In this document: positions 51,896 through 59,322 of the stretch, piece after piece | Layout: each line of letters opens with the position of its first letter | Numbering within the stretch: the first letter of the stretch is position 1 | From: Bacteroidales bacterium | Lineage (GTDB): Bacteria; Bacteroidota; Bacteroidia; Bacteroidales; Muribaculaceae | Assembly (NCBI GenBank): GCA_003150235.1 | Contig: QAMW01000047.1 | Location: forward strand, 42,804-106,803 | Direction: 5' to 3' | Length of the DNA: 64,000 bases | Notes under the pieces: model-generated | Told to the model about the DNA's origin: nothing | Databases searched by the model: none | Seen by the model: only the letters and a program-made list of their open reading frames with translations | Made by a program: the position numbers and the translations under genes

Positions 51896-52944
51896 CGCAA
51901 TCTCAAAAGCCGCAGATAGAAAATTTACAGGTAGAACTGACAAGTAGCTGTAATGAGCGGTGTGTACATTGTTATCTACCTGATGAGATGAAAAATGTCA
52001 ATGAATCATTAGATTGTGATTTAGTGATTGAGCTCTTACGCCAGTTTCGCGATATGGGTGGAAAGAAAGTTGTCTTTTCAGGAGGTGAGATATTGTTATA
52101 TAAGGGATTATTCGATGTTCTTGAAGAGTGCCATTCTCTAAATTTAAAAATTTTGCTTCAGAGTAATTTGTTGACAATGACTAATGAGATGGCAGAGCGA
52201 TTCAAGCAGCTTGATGTCTTTAATGTGCAAGTGTCATTATATTCTACGAATGCCAATATTCATGATAGTATTACCAAAAGAAAGGGTTCTTTGGCTAAAA
52301 CAAAGCGTAATATTGAATTATTAGTTAAAACTGGTGTTCACGTCCTCATCTCATGCCCCGTGATGAAGCAGAATTTAAGTACTGTCAGAGACCTTAGGGC
52401 GTATGCAGATAAACTTGGCGTAGATATATATTTTGACTATGTGATGATGGCGCAGTGCGATGGCGAACGAAGCAATCTTGACACTCGATTGAGTCGGGAT
52501 GAGATGAAACAAATGATTCAATTTATGTTAGACTCCAAACCGGAATATTTGGAGGCAATTGCCACTTCGCAATCAATAGACGAATTGTTGACAAAGAAAT
52601 TTGCAAGGAGAAAAATCATGTGCAATATCTTATCATCAGGCATGTGCATTGATACCGATGGGAGTGCCTATCCATGTCCGGGATGGAATGGCATGAAACT
52701 GGGAAATATTAAAGATACCTCACTTTCTGAGATTTGGTATGATAATGAAATCGCCAAAGAACTACGGCATATTACTCCAGGGGATTTCAAGAAATGTTCA
52801 AGTTGTCAATTACACAACTTTTGCGATATGTGCGCAGTATATAATTACAATGAGAATAGCGATATGTTTCGCGTGTGCAAGAGTTTTTGTGATTGTGCAG
52901 AAATGATGAGGGATTGTGTCATCGCCAATTATTCGCGACTCTAA
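51892..52944 (+). CDS. Radical SAM/SPASM peptide maturase 3
   Basis: A 350-residue radical SAM enzyme. Cluster site TSSCNERCVHCYLP (Cys 20, 24, 27), then KVVFSGGEILLYKG, and a SPASM domain with MCIDTDGSAYPCPGW and CSSCQLHNFCDMCAVYN, close to the PqqE/MftC-type layout. Its ATG overlaps the YcaO stop by four bases, so it is translationally coupled and last in the operon. No transporter or protease follows; the next gene is a broken phage-type gene. Confidence 0.88.
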   Translation: MTQSQKPQIENLQVELTSSCNERCVHCYLPDEMKNVNESLDCDLVIELLRQFRDMGGKKVVFSGGEILLYKGLFDVLEECHSLNLKILLQSNLLTMTNEMAERFKQLDVFNVQVSLYSTNANIHDSITKRKGSLAKTKRNIELLVKTGVHVLISCPVMKQNLSTVRDLRAYADKLGVDIYFDYVMMAQCDGERSNLDTRLSRDEMKQMIQFMLDSKPEYLEAIATSQSIDELLTKKFARRKIMCNILSSGMCIDTDGSAYPCPGWNGMKLGNIKDTSLSEIWYDNEIAKELRHITPGDFKKCSSCQLHNFCDMCAVYNYNENSDMFRVCKSFCDCAEMMRDCVIANYSRL

Positions 52945-53102
52945 TTTTACGGAAAGTTTTGTATCTGAAACACCAACGACAATAAGTAATTCCTGCGGGC
53001 AATCTTCTACACTGTATGCAGTTCAGGCTTGCTTCCCCACAATGTCACTAACTTAAAAATGAAAAATCACAATTTCATAGGTCCATAAATCGCAAATTTT
53101 CA

Positions 53103-53111
53103 TATATTTGC
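53103..53111 (+). promoter_or_regulatory. -7 box next to the RhuM-like remnant
   Basis: TATATTTGC lies only two bases before ATG 53114, so the transcript would start after that ATG. Either ATG 53156 is used or the box is fortuitous. Confidence 0.3.
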
Positions 53112-53113
53112 GC

Positions 53114-53614
53114 ATGGGAACAAACGAAATCATCCTCTATCAGCCAAATGAAACGATGAAGCTTGAGGTTCGCCTTAAGAACGAGACCATTTGGCTAACT
53201 CAACAACAGATTGCAGACCTGTTTGGAACCAAGCGTCCGGCAATCACCAAACACCTATCCAACAGATTCAAGTCCGGTGAGCTGGATAAAAATTCAGTGT
53301 GTTCCATTTTGGAACATACTCCAGCAGACGGCAAGATTTCGGCGCAACTCCGGCAAGATGTCGCGAGACACAATGCCCAATACCCCGGAGTAACCCTACA
53401 CGCATGCGACAAGGCTCACGACCGCTTCCTGATAATCGACGAGGAGGTCTACCACATCGGACATTCCCTCAATTCAATATTTGAGGTATTGAGTAGGTCA
53501 CTGTTTATCCGAATCAATATTGTTTTCATGGTTATATCGTTCCTCGTATTGGCGAATGATTTGCTCAATGTCCTTTTTAAGTTCAGGAATATGTCTTACA
53601 ACCAATCCCCATAA
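53114..53614 (+). pseudogene. Chimeric RhuM/ORF6N-type remnant
   Basis: The first 75 residues match RhuM-type phage-related proteins (NEIILYQPNETMKLEV, then ETIWLTQQQIADLFGTKRPA and SVCSILEHTPADGK). The frame then jumps to the C-terminal piece of a different family, an ORF6N-type tail (RQDVARHNAQYPGVTLHACD, then HDRFLIIDEEVYHIG). After SLN it runs into sequence antisense to hepT. Two unrelated gene ends are joined and the last residues are lost, so it is a deletion or recombination product, probably inactive. Confidence 0.65.
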
Positions 53615-53887
53615 AAATTCAGTTTCCACACTGTCATAACCGTGGATGATTCTGTTGCGTGTATTGATAATCTCCTTAGCATTTGGAATCTCAAATGTAG
53701 GGTCTTTCTTCCTTATACGGTTGATTGCTTCCCCCATTATCTCGGTCTTACGCTCAACAGCACAAATCCTCAATCTGTCTTTTTCAAACAAATCATAGCG
53801 GCGGGGAAAGTCCGTAAAAAATCCCTCCAATTCATTTATGGCGTCTAACACATCCTGAAGATATTTCAGTATATATTCCTCAACCAT
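53498..53887 (-). CDS. hepT: HepT-like (DUF86) toxin
   Basis: A 129-residue HEPN-domain RNase. The catalytic motif R-x4-H-x-Y is present in NTRNRIIHGYDSV. In this family the partner nucleotidyltransferase blocks the toxin by adding AMP to the Tyr. The start overlaps the mntA stop by eight bases. The end of the broken RhuM/ORF6N frame lies antisense to it. Confidence 0.88.
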   Translation of the reverse strand: MVEEYILKYLQDVLDAINELEGFFTDFPRRYDLFEKDRLRICAVERKTEIMGEAINRIRKKDPTFEIPNAKEIINTRNRIIHGYDSVETEFLWGLVVRHIPELKKDIEQIIRQYEERYNHENNIDSDKQ

Positions 53888-54185
53888 AAATCAATTGTTT
53901 TGTGCGGTTTACGTTCTGAATGAAGTATTTGTTTTTCAATCCTTTCTCAACGACCAAATCAACTTTCCTGCCAAAGATTTTTTCTAAGGCTTCCTGAAAA
54001 TCGAAGTAGTTGGTGACATAATCCCAATTCTCATGGTCTGTCGTATCGAAATTGACAAGCAAGTCCACATCGCTCTGGTCGTTGAACCTATCCGTAAGGA
54101 TAGAGCCAAAGACGGCTAAAGTCTTGACCTTATGTTTACGGCAAAGGTCGATGATTCGTTGTAGATTTAATTCGATTAACTTCAT
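53880..54185 (-). CDS. mntA: MntA-like nucleotidyltransferase antitoxin
   Basis: A 101-residue minimal nucleotidyltransferase: VFGSILTDRFNDQSDVDLLVNF contains the GS...D-x-D active site. It would AMPylate and silence HepT. The start MKLIELNLQRI at 54185 was chosen because a -7 box lies 20 bases upstream; the longer frame to 54440 runs across that promoter and into the DUF2851 gene. First gene of the toxin-antitoxin operon. Confidence 0.88.
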   Translation of the reverse strand: MKLIELNLQRIIDLCRKHKVKTLAVFGSILTDRFNDQSDVDLLVNFDTTDHENWDYVTNYFDFQEALEKIFGRKVDLVVEKGLKNKYFIQNVNRTKQLIYG

Positions 54186-54204
54186 AATCAGAGGTCTTAT
54201 TAGT

Positions 54205-54213
54205 GCAAATATA
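54205..54213 (-). promoter_or_regulatory. -7 box of the mntA-hepT operon
   Basis: Minus-strand TATATTTGC, 20 bases before ATG 54185. Confidence 0.55.
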
Positions 54214-54309
54214 GTGATTCTTTCTAACAGATAAACGCTCCCGCCATGAAAATCGTTTGGATTTTGGTCATTCTCCCACATTGCTCCGATTTTCAAAGGG
54301 TAGGGCGTG

Positions 54310-55605
54310 TTAGCGCGGGTCGGGGGATTTGGTGTGGCGGGAGAGCATTTTGTGACCGATTCGGCAGTAGAGGCATTTGCGAGGCTCGCAGTACTCGCGG
54401 CGCAGCTGCAGCAGCGCCTGCGACGTGAACGCGTCGTCACACTTCACCCCATGTTTCACAAACAGCGCCACCACCGAGTTATTCTCCGCTCGCAACGCAT
54501 GAAGCATCTCCACTGCCGCATCGCTCATCGAGGTATCGCCCGTAGCCGTGCCGTAGGCGTGGAGCAGCGGGATCACGGTGTTGATTGTCAGCACATCCTC
54601 CGCATTTCGCCCGAGTGCCACCGCCTGCGGGCTTTCCAGCGTGGAGTTAAATGTGTAGTGAGTGCTCCAATAACCGATAAGCTCCGCGTTAAACAGCTTC
54701 GCGACATCCTCCACCCTCCGCAGCTCGCATATACGGCTCATCAGCCGGAATCCGCCAAATGCCATCAGCGCAAGAAACGCGATGCGCCGGTGAGGGAAAT
54801 TGGCGGGTCTCATCCGCGCCATCTTCCATCCGAGGCGCCCCGGCTTGGGAAGCGAAAACTTGTGGGACAGAAACACGTATTCGCGCTTGAGAAGCGTGAT
54901 GTAGGGGTCGCTCTCAGCCACATTGTCGAGAAATCCCGCCTGACCGAAGAGTAACGCCTCCAGGCTCAGCTGCGAGTCGCTGTGCTTCCCGAGAAACTTC
55001 AGCGGCACGCTCAGCGCAAGCCGCTCAAACGGCTCGCTGTTGGTACCGAACCCGAGGGCACGCGCAAGCGTCACGAAACACACCGACTCCCAGTCGCCCG
55101 CAAAATGGTCGAGATACCGCTCAATGCGCTCCGTTTTCTGATACAGCCGCTCGTAGGCAAGCGAGTCGAGCCACGAATGGATATGCACCGGCGGTAGCGC
55201 GGCTATCTCCCTGTGACACGGCAGGTCGGTCGCCGCCTCCGCCACAAGCCGGCGGTAATGCTCGTGGAAATCGGGCGCGCAGTTCATGCGCAGCTGCGGA
55301 ATCACACGCCCGTCGGAACGCGTCACGCGCCCGTCATCCTTGCCGACCACGTGGAGCACCACCGAGTCATACGCCTTGTCGCCCTGATGATTGTGACGGT
55401 ACCAGTCGGTAGCCCTCACGTGTATCTCCACGTCGCCCGCCCACATCTGTCCGTTGATGGTCAGCTTGGCATTAAAGAAGTCGGGACCCGCGTCGGTGTT
55501 GAGCCGCCCGGGGTCAATCACGCTGACACGCTCCCCGTCGACGGTAGTCATGTCGGCTACCGGCCAGAGGCGATGCTGCCAGATATATTGCATCAGTCGT
55601 TCCAT
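54310..55605 (-). CDS. DUF2851 family protein
   Basis: A 431-residue protein of a Bacteroidetes family of unknown function. Family marks: MERLMQYIWQHRLWP at the start, RLNTDAGPDFFNAKLTING followed by WAGDVEIHVRATDWYRHNH, and a Cys-rich end (EYCEPRKCLYCRIGHKML). ATG 55605 is taken because it begins the family's usual N-terminus and sits about 15 bases after the predicted transcript start. It is divergent from rlmN. Confidence 0.8.
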   Translation of the reverse strand: MERLMQYIWQHRLWPVADMTTVDGERVSVIDPGRLNTDAGPDFFNAKLTINGQMWAGDVEIHVRATDWYRHNHQGDKAYDSVVLHVVGKDDGRVTRSDGRVIPQLRMNCAPDFHEHYRRLVAEAATDLPCHREIAALPPVHIHSWLDSLAYERLYQKTERIERYLDHFAGDWESVCFVTLARALGFGTNSEPFERLALSVPLKFLGKHSDSQLSLEALLFGQAGFLDNVAESDPYITLLKREYVFLSHKFSLPKPGRLGWKMARMRPANFPHRRIAFLALMAFGGFRLMSRICELRRVEDVAKLFNAELIGYWSTHYTFNSTLESPQAVALGRNAEDVLTINTVIPLLHAYGTATGDTSMSDAAVEMLHALRAENNSVVALFVKHGVKCDDAFTSQALLQLRREYCEPRKCLYCRIGHKMLSRHTKSPDPR

Positions 55606-55625
55606 TGCGAGGCGAGAGTTATTGT

Positions 55626-55634
55626 GCAAACATA
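55626..55634 (-). promoter_or_regulatory. -7 box for the DUF2851 gene
   Basis: Minus-strand TATGTTTGC, 20 bases before ATG 55605. Confidence 0.55.
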
Positions 55635-55688
55635 ATCAAAAATATCGAAATTACTCTCACACTGCACGATAAAATTGCAAAAAGTCAG

Positions 55689-55697
55689 TAACTTTGC
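55689..55697 (+). promoter_or_regulatory. -7 box for rlmN
   Basis: TAACTTTGC, 25 bases before ATG 55723; divergent from the DUF2851 promoter. Confidence 0.55.
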
Positions 55698-55722
55698 ATA
55701 TAAATACATGCCGTGACTCCCT

Positions 55723-56778
55723 ATGAATGACAATAACCGACAACCCCTTATAGGAATGACCCTTGACGAGCTGCGCGAAGTCGCCGCCTCGTGCGGGCTT
55801 CCCGGATTTGCAGCCAAGCAGATAGCCGACTGGCTCTATGTGAAGCGTGTCGACTCCATCGACGCGATGACCAACATATCGCTGAAAGGGCGCGAACGCC
55901 TTTCAGCCTCCTACCGCGTAGGGCGGTTCGCCCCGAAAGCCGCCGCACGGTCGGTCGACGGCACGGTCAAATACCTTTTCGACGGCAAAGGCGGACGCGA
56001 CATCGAGGCTGTCTACATCCCCGACCGCGACCGCGCCACGCTCTGTGTGTCATCGCAGGCGGGTTGCCGCATGGGATGCCGCTTCTGCATGACCGGACGA
56101 CAGGGATTTCACGGCAACCTGACCACCACCGACATCATCAACCAAATACTCTCCATACCGGAGAGCGAGTCGCTCACCAACATCGTGTTCATGGGCATGG
56201 GTGAACCGATGGACAACCTCGGCGCGCTGCTCCCCGCGCTTGAAATACTCACCGCCCCCTGGGGATTTGCATGGAGTCCCAAGCGCATCACCGTGTCGAC
56301 CATCGGCAAGCTCGACGAGCTGAAGACGCTGCTCGACACCACCAAGGTACACATAGCCATCAGCGTACACTCCCCGATAGCCGAACAGCGCGCGTCGCTG
56401 ATGCCGGTCGAGCGCGCCTATCCGCTCAAAAAGGTGCTCGAACTGCTACGCGGCTACGACTTCTCCCACCAGCGGCGCCTGTCGCTCGAATATATCATGT
56501 GGGGCGGACTCAACGACAACCTGCGTTACGCGCAGTCGCTCGCGCGCCTGCTCAAAGGGCTGGAGTGCCGCGTCAACCTCATCCGCTTCCATGCCATACC
56601 CGACAGCGACCTGCACACCTCCGACGAGGCAACTATGACCGCATTCCGCGACCGCCTCAACGAACTCGGCATCACCGCCACCATACGCACCTCGCGCGGC
56701 GAGGACATCGCCGCCGCCTGCGGTATGCTCGCGGGCAAACAGAACAAACCGGACCACGATGATTCTCAAGAGTCTTAA
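55723..56778 (+). CDS. rlmN: Dual-specificity 23S rRNA/tRNA adenine-C2 methyltransferase
   Basis: A 351-residue radical SAM methylase that methylates A2503 of 23S rRNA and A37 of tRNAs. The cluster site is SQAGCRMGCRFCMTGRQGF; other marks are VFMGMGEPMDNL, HSPIAEQRASLMPVE, EYIMWGGLND, and the catalytic Cys near the end in AAACGMLAGK. The stop overlaps recF by 20 bases. Confidence 0.95.
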   Translation: MNDNNRQPLIGMTLDELREVAASCGLPGFAAKQIADWLYVKRVDSIDAMTNISLKGRERLSASYRVGRFAPKAAARSVDGTVKYLFDGKGGRDIEAVYIPDRDRATLCVSSQAGCRMGCRFCMTGRQGFHGNLTTTDIINQILSIPESESLTNIVFMGMGEPMDNLGALLPALEILTAPWGFAWSPKRITVSTIGKLDELKTLLDTTKVHIAISVHSPIAEQRASLMPVERAYPLKKVLELLRGYDFSHQRRLSLEYIMWGGLNDNLRYAQSLARLLKGLECRVNLIRFHAIPDSDLHTSDEATMTAFRDRLNELGITATIRTSRGEDIAAACGMLAGKQNKPDHDDSQES

Positions 56779-57868
56779 AATCTGCAATTTCAAAAATATC
56801 TCCGAAGCCGCCCTCGACTTCTCGCCAAAGGTCAACTGCTTTCTCGGCAACAACGGCATGGGGAAGAGCAATCTTCTCGACGCCATCTATTACCTGAGCT
56901 TCTGCAAGAGCTTCACCGGCATGACCGACGCGATGCTCATCAGGCGCGGCGAGGAGTTCACCATGCTTGACGCGCGCTACGACCGCCGTGGTATCGAGGA
57001 GGAGCTTTCGCTCGGCATGGCGAAAGGACGCCGCAAGTCGCTCAAGCGCATGGGAAAGGAATACCAGCGCCTGTCGACCCACATCGGGGCGTTTCCGCTT
57101 GTGCTGTCATCGCCCCACGACATCGACCTGATACGCGGCACAGGCGAAGAGCGTCGCCGTCTTATCGACATGCTCATCTCGCAGGGCGACCCCGTATATC
57201 TCGACCGGCTCATACGCTACAACCGCGCCCTCGAGCAGCGCAACAAGATGCTGCGCGACCGCATAGCCGACCCCGCCCTTTACCTCGCCGTAGAGATGCA
57301 GATGGACACCGCAGCCGCCTACCTCCACGCCACGCGCAGCAAATGGATAGGGTCGCTGTCAGAGATATTTGACCGCTACTACCGTGCCATCGGAGGCGAC
57401 GACGAACACGTGACCCTCACCTACCGCTGCTCACTTGCCGACGACGGCACCACCACACTCTGCGACGCGCTCGACCGCTCGCGTCACCGCGACGAGATAG
57501 TGTGCCACACCACGGTCGGGCCTCACCGCGACGACATCGATATGCTGCTTGACGGGATGCCGATGCGCCGTGCCGGCTCGCAGGGACAGTGCAAGACATT
57601 TGTCATCGCCCTGCGCTTGGCACAATACGAGTTTCTGCGCGACACCTCCGGGATGTTCCCGATGCTGCTGCTCGACGACATCTTCGACAAGCTCGACGCA
57701 TCGCGCGTGGAGCATATCATGGAGATAGTGACCGGCGAAGGCTTCGGGCAGATATTCATAACCGACACCAACCGCACCCATCTTGACGAGATAATGTCGC
57801 GCACCACCGGCGACTACCGCATGTGGCTCGTGGAGTCGGGCACGCTGTCAACACTAAATCACCGGTAG
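56759..57868 (+). CDS. recF: DNA replication and repair protein RecF
   Basis: A 369-residue ATPase that helps load RecA at gaps. Walker A is FLGNNGMGKSNLLDAIYYLS, the ABC signature region is RRAGSQGQCKTFVIALRLAQ, and Walker B is FPMLLLDDIFDKLD. The start codon lies inside rlmN. The neighbour DUF721 gene follows after two bases, a common pairing. Confidence 0.93.
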   Translation: MILKSLKICNFKNISEAALDFSPKVNCFLGNNGMGKSNLLDAIYYLSFCKSFTGMTDAMLIRRGEEFTMLDARYDRRGIEEELSLGMAKGRRKSLKRMGKEYQRLSTHIGAFPLVLSSPHDIDLIRGTGEERRRLIDMLISQGDPVYLDRLIRYNRALEQRNKMLRDRIADPALYLAVEMQMDTAAAYLHATRSKWIGSLSEIFDRYYRAIGGDDEHVTLTYRCSLADDGTTTLCDALDRSRHRDEIVCHTTVGPHRDDIDMLLDGMPMRRAGSQGQCKTFVIALRLAQYEFLRDTSGMFPMLLLDDIFDKLDASRVEHIMEIVTGEGFGQIFITDTNRTHLDEIMSRTTGDYRMWLVESGTLSTLNHR

Positions 57869-57870
57869 CA

Positions 57871-58161
57871 ATGAGACGCCCCGAACCGCAGCTGCTTGCC
57901 GACATAATAAAGGAGAAACTGATGACCGACGGCATCGAATCGCAGTTCAACGAACAGCGGGTGCTCTACCTGTGGTCGGAGGTCGTCGGTCCCGGTGTCA
58001 ACCGCTATACGACACGTCGCTTCATTGACCGCGGGGTGCTCCACCTGTATATCTCCTCCGCATCGCTGAAAAGCGAACTGTCGTTTATGCGCCCCAAGCT
58101 CATCGAGGCGCTCAACAAGGCAGTAGGCGCACAGGTAGTCACCGAAATCCAGTTTCATTAA
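57871..58161 (+). CDS. DUF721 (DciA-like) protein
   Basis: A 96-residue protein starting MRRPEPQLLADIIKEKLM, with VLYLWSEVVGPGVNRYTTRR then LHLYISSASLKSELSFM, the pattern of the DUF721 family. Related DciA proteins assist replicative-helicase loading. The start at 57871 was chosen because the longer frame overlaps recF without homology. Confidence 0.82.
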   Translation: MRRPEPQLLADIIKEKLMTDGIESQFNEQRVLYLWSEVVGPGVNRYTTRRFIDRGVLHLYISSASLKSELSFMRPKLIEALNKAVGAQVVTEIQFH

Positions 58162-58170
58162 AAAAACGGC

Positions 58171-58449
58171 ATGGGTCCGCTAATCATACTCTTTTCAAGC
58201 ATCCTCATAGGCTTCCTGCTGCGCCGACGCCGCATACCATTGTTGCCCGCGTCCACCGTCAGCATAGTGATATGGGTGCTACTGTTCCTGCTCGGAGTGT
58301 CGGTAGGCTCCAACCGCAATATCATCTCCAATCTCTCTGTCTACGGACTGCAGGCTGTCGTAATCGGCAGTCTCGCCACCCTCGGGAGCGTCATAGCCGC
58401 CCTGTTGTTGTATAAGATAACGTCACGCCGACATAAAGATGAAAGGTAG
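58171..58449 (+). CDS. LysO-family exporter, N-terminal part
   Basis: A 92-residue membrane protein with three spans (LIILFSSILIGFLLRRRRIP, VSIVIWVLLFLLGVSVGSN, GLQAVVIGSLATLGSVIAAL), matching the first half of LysO (YbjE, DUF340). LysO exports lysine and its toxic analogues. Here the gene is split: the stop overlaps the start of the second half by 11 bases, implying coupled translation of two subunits. Confidence 0.8.
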   Translation: MGPLIILFSSILIGFLLRRRRIPLLPASTVSIVIWVLLFLLGVSVGSNRNIISNLSVYGLQAVVIGSLATLGSVIAALLLYKITSRRHKDER

Positions 58450-59062
58450 CCTGATAGTCATAACATTTTTCATAGCCGGCATCGTTGCGGGTTATTTTGA
58501 CATTATCCCCCGGCTTACGGAGATGGCGGGATATTCGATATACGTGCTCTATCTGCTCATAGCCATTATCGGCTTCGAGTTCGGTTACAAGAATCTTATT
58601 CCTACAATAAAAAAGCTCGACCTGACTTCCTTTCTGTTACCGTTGTTCACAATGGGCGGCACACTGATATTCACAGCCCTTGCATGGCTGCTGCTTCACT
58701 CCTATCCGCTCCATGACTATCTCGCCATCGGTGGCGCGGCAGGCTACTACTCGCTGTCGTCGGTGCTCATAATGGAATATAAGAAAGCTTCGGCAGGACT
58801 CGGCATAGCCGCTGAATTAGGAACAATCGCCCTGCTATCCAACATGATAAGAGAGATAATCTCCCTCACCTGCGCACCTGTATTCCGGAAATATTTCGGA
58901 TGGTACGCCCCTATAGCCTCAGCAGGAGTAGCGTCAATCGATGTGGTGCTTCCCGTAATCGTGAGAAATTGCGGTCCCGGCGCAGTGCCGGTAGCGATAG
59001 TGCAGGGAGTCATTCTTGAAATACTCGTGCCGGTAACAATAATGCTTTTCTGCTCCCTCTGA
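58439..59062 (+). CDS. LysO-family exporter, C-terminal part
   Basis: A 207-residue membrane protein equal to the DUF340 core of LysO: YLLIAIIGFEFGYKN, AIGGAAGYYSLSSVLI, ELGTIALLSNMIREIISL and ASIDVVLPVIVRNCG. Its ATG lies within the last codons of the N-terminal part. Both halves are intact in sequence, so this is a natural split rather than damage. Confidence 0.85.
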   Translation: MKGSLIVITFFIAGIVAGYFDIIPRLTEMAGYSIYVLYLLIAIIGFEFGYKNLIPTIKKLDLTSFLLPLFTMGGTLIFTALAWLLLHSYPLHDYLAIGGAAGYYSLSSVLIMEYKKASAGLGIAAELGTIALLSNMIREIISLTCAPVFRKYFGWYAPIASAGVASIDVVLPVIVRNCGPGAVPVAIVQGVILEILVPVTIMLFCSL

Positions 59063-59092
59063 GAGATTGTCTAAAATTTATATCACGATAAA

Positions 59093-59124
59093 AATAGGGG
59101 AATGTCTCGCGACATTCCCCTATT
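59093..59124. terminator. Perfect 14-bp hairpin after lysO
   Basis: AATAGGGGAATGTC pairs with GACATTCCCCTATT around TCGC. The U-tract is on the minus-strand side (CTATTTTTATCG), so it terminates rightward transcripts weakly and leftward ones well. Confidence 0.65.
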
Positions 59125-59262
59125 AACATGTTGTAAAGTGTATACAGGGATGTGATTTATCATTTGCATACGAAATTCATCGTTAACAGCACAAATGTAT
59201 AACATATTTTTAATAAAAGCAACACTTTTACTATAAATTTTAAAATTTGGTGATAAATAGAC

Positions 59263-59300
59263 AAAAATACGGGGCGCACCGGAAAGGATACGCCCCGTAT
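59263..59300 (-). terminator. Terminator of the SusCD operon
   Basis: ATACGGGGCG (59267-59276) pairs with CGCCCCGTAT (59291-59300); on the minus strand TTTTG follows. It is 23 bases past the last gene of the operon. The 59125-59262 stretch shows nothing else. Confidence 0.72.
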
Positions 59301-59322
59301 GTAGGAATATGTCTATCAGCGA

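Noticed and set aside
47684..52944. Retron or diversity-generating element near the structured leader
   Set aside because: No reverse transcriptase or template/variable repeat pair is present in the window.
54186..54440. 85-residue N-terminal extension of the MntA antitoxin
   Set aside because: It crosses the -7 box and the DUF2851 gene and is Cys/Arg/Ser-rich antisense translation.
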